Part shown: positions 6,552 through 14,351 of the stretch, in pieces
Position numbering within the stretch: the stretch's first letter is position 1
Layout: every line of letters starts with the position of its first letter
Source of the DNA: Oscillibacter sp. CAG:241
Lineage (GTDB): Bacteria > Bacillota > Clostridia > Oscillospirales > Oscillospiraceae
Assembly: GCA_000435975.1 (NCBI GenBank)
Contig: FR884116.1
Coordinates: 1-23,337, forward strand
Reading direction: 5' to 3'
Length of the DNA stretch: 23,337 nucleotides
Made by a program: the position numbers and the translations under genes
The notes under the pieces: model-generated
Seen by the model: the letters and a program-made list of their open reading frames with translations, nothing else
What the model was told of the DNA's origin: nothing
Database searches by the model: none

Positions 6552-7262
6552 TCAGATGAAGTATTTCTCCCGGCAGTAGCGGTACGGCGTGTCGGGAACG
6601 GTGGCCCGGTCATAGATGTTGGCGGAAATCACCAGGTCAGAGCCGCCGATGACCTCCTCATAGGTGTCGCACAGGACAAAATGCACGTTGGGGTCCTCCC
6701 GGAACAGGTCCATGATGCGCTGCTGGTGGTCGTGGTAGCGGATGAGCTTCAGCGTCACGTCCCGGCGATCCCCCTCCGCCCGCAGAGAGGCGATAAACGC
6801 CCGGATGCAGACGGTCATGATGTTCCCCAGGCCGATAAGGCCCACCGTTTCAAAGTCTGGCCGGGTGAACAGGCGGGCGGAGTGGGCAGCGGAGATGCCG
6901 GTGCGGAGGGTGGTGATATACTCGCCGTCCATCAGGGCCCGGAGGATGCCGGTGTCAGACTCATAGAGCAGGATATCGCCCATCATGCTGGAGCGGTCCT
7001 CGCCCCGCTTGATGCTGTGGCGGCCGATCATCTTCACCATGGCGATGTTGCCCCGCTCATAAATGCAGGGCATGACATTGTAATAGTCGCCGTCCTGCTG
7101 GGCGATGTGGATTTTGGGGGGCAGGGTGTAGCCGGACTTTTCCCGCAGGGCCTCGTCCACCCAGCGGATGAGCTCGCTGTCCGGAGTCTCGGCTGCAATG
7201 GCCCGGACGGCTTCATGGCCGGGTGGTACAGCCCACCCTTCCCAAGATATGCGGCCTGACAT
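6552..7262 (-). CDS. ornithine cyclodeaminase/mu-crystallin family protein, shortened
   Basis: NAD(P)-dependent Rossmann-type protein of the ornithine cyclodeaminase/mu-crystallin family. Visible features: LPPKIHI, YNVMPCIYERGNIAMVKMIGR, LLYESDTGILRALMDGEYITTLRTGISAA (the conserved TxxRT segment) and the nucleotide-binding VGLIGLGNIMT. The product is at most 236 residues, against 300-340 for the family. It stops at CREKYFI just after the VISA strand, so the last 70-90 residues that close the active site are missing. The N-terminus is also odd. The good promoter at 7271-7299 would start RNA about 2 nt before the first ATG (7260-7262), and that ATG has no ribosome binding site. It may be leaderless, may start at a later non-ATG codon, or may be a decaying gene. 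Substrate unknown. Confidence 0.65.
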   Translation of the reverse strand: MSGRISWEGWAVPPGHEAVRAIAAETPDSELIRWVDEALREKSGYTLPPKIHIAQQDGDYYNVMPCIYERGNIAMVKMIGRHSIKRGEDRSSMMGDILLYESDTGILRALMDGEYITTLRTGISAAHSARLFTRPDFETVGLIGLGNIMTVCIRAFIASLRAEGDRRDVTLKLIRYHDHQQRIMDLFREDPNVHFVLCDTYEEVIGGSDLVISANIYDRATVPDTPYRYCREKYFI

Positions 7263-7270
7263 GCGCAGAT

Positions 7271-7299
7271 ATTATAGCAGAGTATTTTGGGAATTTCAA
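7271..7299 (-). promoter_or_regulatory. sigma-A promoter of the ornithine cyclodeaminase-like gene
   Basis: Minus strand: -35 TTGAAA (7294-7299), 17-nt spacer, -10 TATAAT (7271-7276). The predicted start is near 7264, nearly on the first in-frame ATG. Confidence 0.6.
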
Positions 7300-7378
7300 T
7301 GGTTTTGTAGTCGATCCGCACGCTCAAAGTACAGAACTGCAATACATGTTGGGCAAGTGAATAAAATCAGCGAATTGA

Positions 7379-7407
7379 TTGACAAATATTTTGCATTTCT
7401 GTATAAT
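7379..7407 (+). promoter_or_regulatory. consensus sigma-A promoter of the small ORF/csoR operon
   Basis: Perfect -35 TTGACA (7379-7384), 17-nt spacer, perfect -10 TATAAT (7402-7407), 35 nt before the first start codon. I see no G-tract operator of the usual CsoR type around it. Confidence 0.85.
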
Positions 7408-7442
7408 TCAGTAGGAAATCGCTGCAAAAGGAGTACTTGACT

Positions 7443-7580
7443 ATGAACTGCCACGGCGGCTGCGCCAGGAACGCGAGGCTGAAGCAGGCCATTGACCGGG
7501 TGCCGAAGCGGAAGGTCATCGACCCGAAAGCGGACCCCCGGCTCATGGGCGCTCCGGGCATGCCCGCCAGAAGGAGATGA
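7443..7580 (+). CDS. 45-residue Cys/His-containing small protein upstream of csoR
   Basis: Not recognised. Starts MNCHGGCARNARLKQ and ends in a basic MPARRR; the middle has KRKVIDPKADPRLMGAPG. The N-terminal C-H-G-G-C could bind a metal, but this is inference. Evidence for translation: ATG 7443-7445 has AAAAGGAG 9 nt upstream, a perfect promoter lies 35 nt before it, and its stop codon overlaps the spacer after the AAGGAG that serves csoR. It is therefore the first gene of a two-gene operon with a metal-sensing repressor, and a leader-peptide or accessory role is possible. Confidence 0.65.
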   Translation: MNCHGGCARNARLKQAIDRVPKRKVIDPKADPRLMGAPGMPARRR

Positions 7581-7590
7581 CACACGGAAT

Positions 7591-7911
7591 ATGGACCAGC
7601 ATACCCATTCCCACCCGCATGACCACGACCACCCCCATCCGCATACTCACAGCCATACCCAGACCAAGGCCGTTCTGAACCGTCTGTCCCGGGCCCAGGG
7701 GCACCTGGAGTCTGTGCGCAAAATGGTGGAGCGGGGCGAGGACTGCGCCGAGGTGCTGGTGCAGTTGGCGGCGGTGATCTCCGCCCTGAACAGCACCGGC
7801 CGGGTGATCCTCAAGGATCACATTGCCCACTGCATTGTGGACGCTGTGGAGTCCGGCGACAACGAGGCCGTGGAGTCCCTGAACCAGGCCATTGACCGGT
7901 TTATGCGGTAA
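7591..7911 (+). CDS. csoR: CsoR/FrmR-family metal-sensing transcriptional repressor
   Basis: All-helical tetrameric DNA-binding repressor that releases DNA on metal binding. The 106-residue protein has the family core from LNRLSRAQGHLESVRKMVE to the C-terminus. The ligand set reads Cys52 (EDCAEVL), His77 and Cys81 (DHIAHC), the Cys-His-Cys pattern of Cu(I)-sensing CsoR rather than the Ni/Co (RcnR) or formaldehyde (FrmR) set. Residues 4-22 alternate histidine with other residues (ten His), a likely extra metal-binding tail. ATG 7591-7593 is the only ATG available; AAGGAG is 14 nt upstream, longer than usual. No copper ATPase or chaperone gene follows, so the regulated target is elsewhere or unusual. 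Confidence 0.88.
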   Translation: MDQHTHSHPHDHDHPHPHTHSHTQTKAVLNRLSRAQGHLESVRKMVERGEDCAEVLVQLAAVISALNSTGRVILKDHIAHCIVDAVESGDNEAVESLNQAIDRFMR

Positions 7912-7937
7912 AATTTGTGAACATTTTCCCAAAGCAA

Positions 7938-7966
7938 TTGACATTTTTCAACATCGTGTCTATAAT
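7938..7966 (+). promoter_or_regulatory. consensus sigma-A promoter of the 52-aa/81-aa gene pair
   Basis: Perfect -35 TTGACA (7938-7943), 17-nt spacer, perfect -10 TATAAT (7961-7966), just after the csoR stop codon. It starts a separate transcript near 7973. Confidence 0.85.
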
Positions 7967-8009
7967 TTAGTATAGGATAGAGGATCGGCGGGGCCCCTGT
8001 CGCCTGGTG

Positions 8010-8168
8010 ATGCAGGCGAGGTGCCGCCAGATCAAAAAGCAGCCGGAGGAGAAGGCTCCCCTGAATCCCGCCCAGCAGCTGACGTATGACATGGTCACCA
8101 AGGGCGCCGGCGCCGTGTGTCCCGAAAATCTCCGGCCGGTCATCGACTGGTACAATTCTGTGAAGTAA
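8010..8168 (+). CDS. hypothetical small protein, about 52 residues
   Basis: Not recognised. The frame closes at TAA 8166-8168, 11 nt before the next start codon, and ends AVCPENLRPVIDWYNSVK, which looks protein-like. Start is uncertain: GTG 8007 and ATG 8010 have no good ribosome binding site, and a GGAGGAG at 8045-8051 sits about 9 nt before an in-frame CTG (8061). The perfect promoter at 7938-7966 and the close coupling to the 81-aa gene support expression of this stretch. If not coding, it would be a 200-nt leader. Confidence 0.45.
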   Translation: MQARCRQIKKQPEEKAPLNPAQQLTYDMVTKGAGAVCPENLRPVIDWYNSVK

Positions 8169-8179
8169 GGAGCGAGCTT

Positions 8180-8425
8180 ATGGAAAAAGTAAAAAACGTC
8201 CTGCTGACCGGCGGCAAGGCCGCCCTGAACAGCGCCGTGGAGCTGGGCTGCAGCGTGGTGCAGCTGTTCACCCGCCTGGCCAATACCACCTGGGAGTTCG
8301 TGTGCGATAAGGTCCGCACCATGTCCCGGGAGCACCGCCGGATGCTGATGATCATCGCCGCCGCTGCCACCGGCGTTCTGGCCGTGGGCTCTGTGGTCCT
8401 GTGGCTGGTGCGCCGGAAAAAGTAA
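8180..8425 (+). CDS. hypothetical 81-residue tail-anchored membrane protein
   Basis: Not recognised. A soluble amphipathic N-terminal part (about residues 1-52, rich in Leu, Val and Ala) is followed by one C-terminal helix (about 56-76) and a basic end RRKK, so the bulk probably stays in the cytoplasm. ATG 8180-8182 has AAGGAG 7 nt upstream, right after the stop of the 52-aa ORF; an ATG at 8117 in the same frame lies inside that ORF and has no binding site. It may share a transcript with htpG, since only a hairpin without a T-run separates them. Confidence 0.7.
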   Translation: MEKVKNVLLTGGKAALNSAVELGCSVVQLFTRLANTTWEFVCDKVRTMSREHRRMLMIIAAAATGVLAVGSVVLWLVRRKK

Positions 8426-8449
8426 ATTTCCTATCGTATTTTATAACAG

Positions 8450-8478
8450 AGCGGGGGGACGCAGTGCGTCTCCCCGCT
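8450..8478 (+). promoter_or_regulatory. hairpin in the htpG leader
   Basis: 14-bp stem with one G-T pair (8450-8463 with 8465-8478) and a one-base apparent loop, 25 nt before htpG. No T-run follows, so it is a weak terminator at most. It may instead protect or modulate the htpG mRNA. Confidence 0.45.
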
Positions 8479-8503
8479 GCTGACAGAAAAGAGGAGTCAA
8501 TTT

Positions 8504-10387
8504 ATGGAAAAAAAGGCATTCAAGGCGGAGTCGCAGCGGCTGCTGGACCTGATGATCCACTCCATCTACACCCATAAGGAGATCTTCCTGCGGGAAATCA
8601 TCTCCAACGCCTCCGACGCCATCGACAAGCTGTGTTATCTGTCCCTGACAGACGAGAACGTGGGGCTCAAGCGGGAGGATTTCGCCATCACCCTGTCCGT
8701 TGACAAGGAAAACCGCACCCTCACCGTCAGCGACAACGGCATCGGTATGGACGCAGACGAGCTGGAGAACAACCTGGGCGTTATCGCCTCCAGCGGCACC
8801 TACCAATTCCGCCAGGGGCTGGACAAGGAGGCCGAGGCCGACGTCATCGGCCAGTTCGGCGTGGGCTTCTACTCCGCCTTTATGGTGGCGGACCACATCA
8901 CCGTTATCTCCCGGAAATACGGCCAGGAGCAGGCGTACCGCTGGGAGTCCGACGGCCTGGAGGGCTACACCATCGAGCCCTGCACCCGGGACGCCGTGGG
9001 CACCGACATCATCATGCACATCAAGCCCGACGGCGACGAGGAGCCTGACGAATACGGTCAGTATCTCCAGGAATACGCCCTGCGCCGGCTGGTGAAGAAA
9101 TACTCCGACTACATCCGCTTTCCCATTAAGATGATGATGCCCCACTCCCAGGTCAAGGAGGGCAGCCCCCAGGACAAGCCCGAATACGAGGAGGTCCTTG
9201 CGTGGGAGACCCTCAACAGCATGGTGCCCCTGTGGCAGCGGAAGAAGGCCGATGTCACCCGGGAGGAATATGACAAGTTCTATCAGGAGCGGTTCGGCGA
9301 TCCCGCCGCGCCCCTGAGCGTTATCACCGTGTCCGCCGAGGGCGCCGTCACCTATAAGGCGCTGCTGTATATCCCCTCCCAGGCCCCCAGCCAGTACTAC
9401 ACCGAGGACTATAAGCCCGGCCTCCAGCTGTACGCCTCCGGCGTGATGATCATGGACAGCTGCGCCGACCTGCTGCCGGACTATTTCAACTTTGTCCGGG
9501 GTGTGGTGGAGTCTCCGGACCTGAGCCTGAACATCTCCCGGGAGCTGCTGCAGCATGACCGGCAGCTGAAGATCATCTCCGCCAATCTGGAAAAGAAGAT
9601 CAAGGCCGAGCTGGAGCGGATGCTCCGGGACGATCGGGAGAAATACGAGACGTTCTACCGCAGCTTTGGCCGCCAGCTGAAGCTGTGCGCCCTGGACAAC
9701 TACGGGGCCAGGAAGGAGCAGCTCCAGGACCTGCTGCTGTTCTACTCCTCCACGGAGAAGAAGCCCGTGACCCTGGCGGAGTACGTCTCCCGGATGCAGC
9801 CGGAGCAGAAGTTCATCTATTTCGCCTCCGGCGACACCGTGGACGCCATCGACCACATGCCCCAGACGGAGCTGCTGAAGGATCACAATATGGAGATCCT
9901 GTACTTCACCGACAAGGCCGACGAGTTTCTGCCGGACATGCTGCAAAAGTACCAGGACAAGCCCTTCCGCTCCGCCATTGACGGGGATCTGGAGCTGGGC
10001 GATGAGCAGAAGCCCGACGAGACCGACAGCCATCAGGAGAGCTTTGCCTTCCTGAAGGAAGCACTGGGGGATAAGGTGGACCAGGTGAAGGCATCCACCA
10101 GGCTCAAGACCCACCCGGTGTGCCTGTCCAGCGGCCAGGGCATCACCTTCGAGATGGAGAAGTATTTCACCGCCGTGCAGCCGGAGCTGGGCATGAAGGC
10201 CAAGCGCATTCTGGAGATCAACGTGGATCATCCCGCCTTTGCCGCCTTCGAGACTGCCCGGATCACCGACCCGGACAAGGCGAAAAAATACGCCCAGATC
10301 CTCTATAACCAGGCCTGCCTGATCGCGGGTCTGCCCATTGAAAACCCGTCCGCGTACACGGATCTGATCTGCTCGCTGTGGAAGTGA
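8504..10387 (+). CDS. htpG: HtpG, bacterial Hsp90 molecular chaperone
   Basis: ATP-driven cytosolic chaperone that remodels client proteins. The full-length 627-residue protein carries the GHKL ATP-binding site: EIISNASDAIDKL (Asn35), DNGIGM (77-82), and GQFGVGFYSAFMVAD (116-130). The middle domain includes SREL, and the C-terminal dimerisation domain ends without the eukaryotic MEEVD. ATG 8504-8506 has GAGGAG 8-9 nt upstream. No CIRCE-type or CtsR-type operator is visible in the 78-nt upstream gap. It may be read through from the small genes before it. The 40-nt palindrome at 10397-10436 closes the transcript. Confidence 0.97.
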   Translation: MEKKAFKAESQRLLDLMIHSIYTHKEIFLREIISNASDAIDKLCYLSLTDENVGLKREDFAITLSVDKENRTLTVSDNGIGMDADELENNLGVIASSGTYQFRQGLDKEAEADVIGQFGVGFYSAFMVADHITVISRKYGQEQAYRWESDGLEGYTIEPCTRDAVGTDIIMHIKPDGDEEPDEYGQYLQEYALRRLVKKYSDYIRFPIKMMMPHSQVKEGSPQDKPEYEEVLAWETLNSMVPLWQRKKADVTREEYDKFYQERFGDPAAPLSVITVSAEGAVTYKALLYIPSQAPSQYYTEDYKPGLQLYASGVMIMDSCADLLPDYFNFVRGVVESPDLSLNISRELLQHDRQLKIISANLEKKIKAELERMLRDDREKYETFYRSFGRQLKLCALDNYGARKEQLQDLLLFYSSTEKKPVTLAEYVSRMQPEQKFIYFASGDTVDAIDHMPQTELLKDHNMEILYFTDKADEFLPDMLQKYQDKPFRSAIDGDLELGDEQKPDETDSHQESFAFLKEALGDKVDQVKASTRLKTHPVCLSSGQGITFEMEKYFTAVQPELGMKAKRILEINVDHPAFAAFETARITDPDKAKKYAQILYNQACLIAGLPIENPSAYTDLICSLWK

Positions 10388-10394
10388 GCCATCA

Positions 10395-10438
10395 TAAGCA
10401 ATACGGAGCTCTCCGCCAGGAGAGCTCCGTATTGCTTA
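10395..10438 (+). terminator. large palindrome after htpG, copy A of a duplicated hairpin
   Basis: 20-bp perfect stem (10395-10414 with 10419-10438, loop GCCA). Only a weak T content follows. Its 40-nt core (10397-10436) differs by one base from 10603-10642. Confidence 0.65.
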
Positions 10439-10592
10439 GCTTGTCAAAATTCCTTTTTGACAAGCTGAGCAAGCATTTTCAAAACTTTCATAAAAGTTCT
10501 GAAAATGCGGTGATTGAAAACGAAAGACGCCCCTGATGGGTTTCTTTCGTAACTATCTTCCTTTCCGAAGGCGGAGATGATCCCGCTTTTTT
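10438..10592. repeat. chain of hairpins between the duplicated palindromes
   Basis: No gene in 10388-10697. In order: a 12-bp stem AGCTTGTCAAAA/TTTTGACAAGCT (10438-10466), a long AT-rich stem GCATTTTCA/TGAAAATGC with an inner AACTTT/AAAGTT (10473-10508), a stem ACGAAAGA/TCTTTCGT (about 10520-10550) that belongs to a dispersed 55-nt repeat, and a short GCGG/CCGC stem with six T (10571-10592). Spacing is regular and no ORF crosses it. Confidence 0.6.
10513..10567. repeat. 55-nt interspersed repeat, copy 1
   Basis: Matches 16320-16374 at 53 of 55 positions by direct reading. Contains the ACGAAAGA...TCTTTCGT hairpin and a conserved flank AACTATCTTCCTTTCCG. Confidence 0.8.
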
Positions 10593-10602
10593 GACAGTCT
10601 CA

Positions 10603-10642
10603 AGCAATACGGAGCTCTCCTCCAGGAGAGCTCCGTATTGCT
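10603..10642 (-). terminator. large palindrome after ftsK, copy B of a duplicated hairpin
   Basis: 18-bp stem with loop TCCA, almost identical to copy A and placed 55 nt after the ftsK stop codon on the other strand. It probably ends the ftsK transcript. Confidence 0.6.
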
Positions 10643-10697
10643 ACGCATCGAAATGCGCCGGGACATCCTTCCATCCGGGGCGCCCTGTTGTTTTCTG

Positions 10698-13265
10698 TTA
10701 ATCCAGCGCGTCGCGGCTTTCAAACACGTCGCGGACAGAGCCGTTCCGGTCGATCTCCGGCTCCGGAGCCGGGGCCTTGGCCATTTTCAGCTCCTGCCAC
10801 TTGGCCTTGTCGATCAGCAGCTGCCGGGGCTTGGACCCCTCGAAGGGACCCACATAGCCCCGCTCCTCCATCTGATCCACCAGGCGGGCCGCCCGGGCAT
10901 AGCCCAGCTTCAGCCGCCGCTGCAGCATGGACACGGAGGCCTGTCCCGTCTCCAGCACCACGTCCACGGCGGCGGTGAGCAGCTCGTCGTCGGGACTCTC
11001 CCCGGCAGGCTCCGGCGCACCGGCGGACTTGCCGCCGCCCTTTTCCTTCTCCTTCACCGCCTGCTCGATCTTGTCCATGACGTCCTGGGAATACTCCGCC
11101 TCGCCGCTCTGCTTCACATAGTCCACCACCCGCTCGATCTCCTCCGGGGTGATGAAGCAGCCCTGGACCCGGGTGGGCTTTCCGGCCCCCAGGGGGGCAT
11201 ACAGCATGTCGCCCTTGCCCACCAGCTTCTCCGCGCCGGTGGTGTCCAGGATGATCCGGGACTCCAGGGACGAGGCCACGGCGAAGGCAATGCGGCTGGG
11301 GATATTGGCCTTCATCAGGCCGGTGATCACGTCGGAGGAGGGCCGCTGGGTGGCGATGACCAGGTGCATCCCTGCGGCGCGGCCCATCTGGGCCACCCGG
11401 CAGATGGATTCCTCCACCTCCTTGGCGGCCACCAGCATCAGGTCCGCCAGCTCGTCGATGACCACCACCACGGTGGGCATTTTTTTCAGTTCCTGGCTGC
11501 GTCCGGCCAGGGCGTTGAACCCGGCCAGGTCCTTCACGCCGTTCTCCGAAAACAGCTTATAGCGCTTCATCATCTCATACACCGCCCACTGCAGGGCCCC
11601 GGCGGCCTTCTTGGGGTCCGTCACCACCGGGATCAGCAGGTGCGGGATGCCGTTGTACGGGGCCAGCTCCACCATTTTGGGGTCCACCATGATGAACCGG
11701 ACCTCCTCCGGCGTGGACTTGTACAGCAGACTCACGATCAGTGAGTTGGTGCACACGGATTTACCGGAGCCGGTGGTACCGGCGATCAGCACATGGGGCA
11801 GCTTGGCAATATCCCCCACGATGGCGTTGCCGCCGATGTCCTTGCCCACGGCAAAGGCCACCCGGGACCGGTGCTCGGCAAAGGCCCGGGAGTCGATGAC
11901 GTCCCGGATGCGCACCGCCGTCACCACCCGGTTGGGCACCTCGATGCCCACCACGGAGCTTTTGTTGGGGATGGGCGCAATGCGCACGCCGCCGCTGCCC
12001 AGGGCCAGGGCGATGTCATCGGCCAGGTTCGTCAGCTTGGACAGCTTCACACCCTGGTCCAGGGTGAACTCATACCGGGTGACGCTGGGTCCGTGGACCA
12101 CGTCGCCGGGCTTGGCATCCACGCCGAAGCTGGTGATGGTCTGGGCCAGGCGGCGGGAGTTGTTCCGCAGCTCCGCCCCCACCTCGGTATAATTGTCGTC
12201 GGTATTCTGGTCCAGCAGCGTCACCGGGGGATACTGATACGCCTCCTCCGGCTCCGCCAGCTCCTCCTCGATGGCCTGTCCCACCTCCTGGGCATGCTGC
12301 TCCACCTCCTGGGCGGCAGCCTGCCCCCGGCGGGACTTCTTCTCCGGCACAGGCTCCTGGGCCGGTGCCTGGGCCGGTGTCTGCACCGGCTCTGCCGCAG
12401 GCTCCTGCACCGTGGGCGGTTCCGTCTGCGGCGCAGGGGTCTGAGGCCGCAGCACCTGGTCCGGAGTCATCACGTCGTCGCCCTTGCGGGCAAAGAAGCC
12501 CTTTCCCTTCTTCCGGGGCAGCGGCTCCTCCGGCGGCTCCGACCGCCGGTCCGCCGTCTTTTCCCGGGGCGCAGGAGCGTCATCCAGAGGCACGTCCACC
12601 GACGGACGCTGCCACCGGGGACGCTCCGGCCGCGCCGGGCGCTCCGGCTCCGGCTGGGGCTCATAGGGGACCCGGTCCCTGGCCCGCTGCACCAGCTCCC
12701 GGGGCGATACCCGCAGAGCCGCCAACAACGCCGCCGCCAAAAGCAGCAGCAGCACAATGACGGACACCATCGTGCCCACCAGCCGCTTCATGCCTGCGGC
12801 CAGCCCTCCGGCCACCGCTCCGCCGCTTTTCAGCAGCAGCCCATCGGCCCACAGGCTCTTCATCATGGGGCCCAGGCCCGTAACGGTCTCCCCCTGATAC
12901 AAAAACAAATGCAGGATCGCCCCCAGCAGCACCGGCGTCACCAGGGTGCAGACGGTCCGCAGCGCCACAGGCCGTCCCCGGTGGGCCAGCAGGTTCACCC
13001 CCGCCAGGGCCAGGGCCGGGGCCGCCAGCCAATAGCCATACCCCGTCAGCCCCTTCAGCAGATCCCCCAGCAGGTTCAGAACGATGGCGTCCGCCTGGAA
13101 ATAGCTGACCACCACGCACAGGGCCAGCAGCAGGCACACGCCGCCGCCCACCTCCCGCCGGATAGGCGGGCGGGGGTTTTTCTGCGGGCTGCGGCTGGTC
13201 TGGCGGCTCTGACCGCCGCCCTGCCGGGCCTTTCCAGTTGTTTTTTTCTTCTGTCCAGACGCCAT
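10698..13265 (-). CDS. ftsK: DNA translocase FtsK/SpoIIIE
   Basis: Septal DNA pump that moves chromosomes across the division or sporulation septum. Of 855 residues, about 40-200 hold four membrane helices and about 200-345 form a Pro/Ala/Glu/Gln-rich linker. The alpha domain begins near YQYPPVTLLDQ. The motor has Walker A TTGSGKS near residue 495 and a Walker B VVIDELADL. The C-terminal winged-helix gamma domain (about 759-818, LGYARAARLVDQMEERGYVG) reads KOPS/SRS polarity sites. ATG 13263-13265 has AAAGGA 8 nt upstream and lies 15 nt after the uppP stop, so the two form an operon. In a sporeformer this protein may act as SpoIIIE, FtsK or both. Confidence 0.95.
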   Translation of the reverse strand: MASGQKKKTTGKARQGGGQSRQTSRSPQKNPRPPIRREVGGGVCLLLALCVVVSYFQADAIVLNLLGDLLKGLTGYGYWLAAPALALAGVNLLAHRGRPVALRTVCTLVTPVLLGAILHLFLYQGETVTGLGPMMKSLWADGLLLKSGGAVAGGLAAGMKRLVGTMVSVIVLLLLLAAALLAALRVSPRELVQRARDRVPYEPQPEPERPARPERPRWQRPSVDVPLDDAPAPREKTADRRSEPPEEPLPRKKGKGFFARKGDDVMTPDQVLRPQTPAPQTEPPTVQEPAAEPVQTPAQAPAQEPVPEKKSRRGQAAAQEVEQHAQEVGQAIEEELAEPEEAYQYPPVTLLDQNTDDNYTEVGAELRNNSRRLAQTITSFGVDAKPGDVVHGPSVTRYEFTLDQGVKLSKLTNLADDIALALGSGGVRIAPIPNKSSVVGIEVPNRVVTAVRIRDVIDSRAFAEHRSRVAFAVGKDIGGNAIVGDIAKLPHVLIAGTTGSGKSVCTNSLIVSLLYKSTPEEVRFIMVDPKMVELAPYNGIPHLLIPVVTDPKKAAGALQWAVYEMMKRYKLFSENGVKDLAGFNALAGRSQELKKMPTVVVVIDELADLMLVAAKEVEESICRVAQMGRAAGMHLVIATQRPSSDVITGLMKANIPSRIAFAVASSLESRIILDTTGAEKLVGKGDMLYAPLGAGKPTRVQGCFITPEEIERVVDYVKQSGEAEYSQDVMDKIEQAVKEKEKGGGKSAGAPEPAGESPDDELLTAAVDVVLETGQASVSMLQRRLKLGYARAARLVDQMEERGYVGPFEGSKPRQLLIDKAKWQELKMAKAPAPEPEIDRNGSVRDVFESRDALD

Positions 13266-13280
13266 AACGAATCCTTTCTC

Positions 13281-14108
13281 TTACTTGATCAGCTGCAGCA
13301 CGATGGTCAACAGACCCATGGCCCAGCAGTAATACGCAAACGCGCCGAATTTTCCCTTGTTGGCGATCCGCCGCAGCAGGCCGATGCACAGATACCCGGA
13401 CACCGCCGCCGTCAGCACGCCCACCAGATACACCGGCACCTGGCCCCAGTCCACGCCTGCGGAAATGGCATCCTTCAGGCTGAGGATATTGGCCCCCAGC
13501 ACCGCCGGAATGGACAGCAGGAAGGAAAACCGCACCGCGAACTTCCGCTCAAAGCCCACGAAGCACCCGGAGGTGATGGTCATGCCGGACCGGGAGATGC
13601 CCGGCACCGTGGCGATGGCCTGGCCAACACCCACGGCCACCGCGTCCAGCAGCGACGCCGTCCGCTCGTTCTTTCTCCCCTTCTTCACCCGGTCGCTGGC
13701 GAATAGCAGGAAGCCCGTCACCACCAGCGCCCCGCCGATGAACAGCATGTTGTTGGACAGCCCCAGCACCTTGTCCTTGATGGGCAGCACCGCGAACAGC
13801 GGCAGCGTGCCCAGAATGATCAGCAAAATCAGTCTCCGGGCCGGGGGCAGGGGCTTGGGGGTGGACCGGTGGGCCAGGTCCCCGATTCCCCGGAAGAACT
13901 CGGCGATCATGTCCTTGATGTCCTGCCAATAGGCCACGAACACCGCCCCCAGGGTGCCCAGATGCAGCAGCACGTCAAAGAATTCCGGCACCTCCGCGTC
14001 AATGTGCAGCAGATTCTGCGCGATGGCCAGATGTCCGGAGCTGGAAATGGGCAAAAACTCCGCCACGCCCTGGACCAGGCCCAGCAGGAAGGAAGAAAAC
14101 ACGTTCAT
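13281..14108 (-). CDS. uppP: undecaprenyl-diphosphate phosphatase (BacA/UppP)
   Basis: Integral membrane enzyme that converts undecaprenyl diphosphate to the monophosphate lipid carrier for peptidoglycan and other wall polymers; overproduction gives bacitracin resistance. The 275-residue protein has the family motifs QGVAEFLPISSSGH (13-26, with Glu17 and His26) and PGISRSG (169-175, catalytic Arg173), and about eight membrane helices. ATG 14106-14108 has AGGAG 10 nt upstream. It is the first gene of an operon with ftsK. Confidence 0.96.
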   Translation of the reverse strand: MNVFSSFLLGLVQGVAEFLPISSSGHLAIAQNLLHIDAEVPEFFDVLLHLGTLGAVFVAYWQDIKDMIAEFFRGIGDLAHRSTPKPLPPARRLILLIILGTLPLFAVLPIKDKVLGLSNNMLFIGGALVVTGFLLFASDRVKKGRKNERTASLLDAVAVGVGQAIATVPGISRSGMTITSGCFVGFERKFAVRFSFLLSIPAVLGANILSLKDAISAGVDWGQVPVYLVGVLTAAVSGYLCIGLLRRIANKGKFGAFAYYCWAMGLLTIVLQLIK

Positions 14109-14202
14109 AGGTCACATTCTCCTGTCTATTTAGATTACGTTTTGTTTATTTCTGTCGAATTATTGCAGCCTGTATTCATTTTGCAGGCACGGATACATTT
14201 GT

Positions 14203-14211
14203 ACTATACCA
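14203..14211 (-). promoter_or_regulatory. possible extended -10 promoter of uppP-ftsK
   Basis: Minus-strand TGG-TATAGT, about 95 nt before the uppP start codon; no clear -35. The 243-nt gap to the zinc-ribbon gene also holds a 9-bp inverted repeat GTTGCCCGG/CCGGGCAAC (14279-14310) on the other gene's side. Confidence 0.3.
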
Positions 14212-14351
14212 CACTCCGCGGAGAATTACCAGTCTAATTTGCACCCCGGGCCTGGTTCCCGGAAATTTTCTTCCCCCGTTGCCCGGGGCGGGACAACCTG
14301 CCGGGCAACGGCACTCCCCTGTCCCGGTACAGATGAAAGGAGTGGATAACC

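Noticed and set aside
6416..6613. Upstream extension of the ATP-grasp frame to 6613
   Set aside because: It overlaps two promoters and the end of the preceding gene; ATG 6415 has GGGAGG at good distance.
8442..8447. TATAAC as the -10 of an htpG promoter
   Set aside because: No recognisable -35 at 16-18 nt upstream; not strong enough to annotate.
8441..10231. A 596-codon minus-strand frame opposite htpG
   Set aside because: Mirror of a highly conserved chaperone gene; no motifs of its own.
11793..13706. A 637-codon plus-strand frame opposite ftsK and uppP
   Set aside because: Low-complexity His/Arg/Gln-rich translation running across two well-defined minus-strand genes; an antisense artefact.
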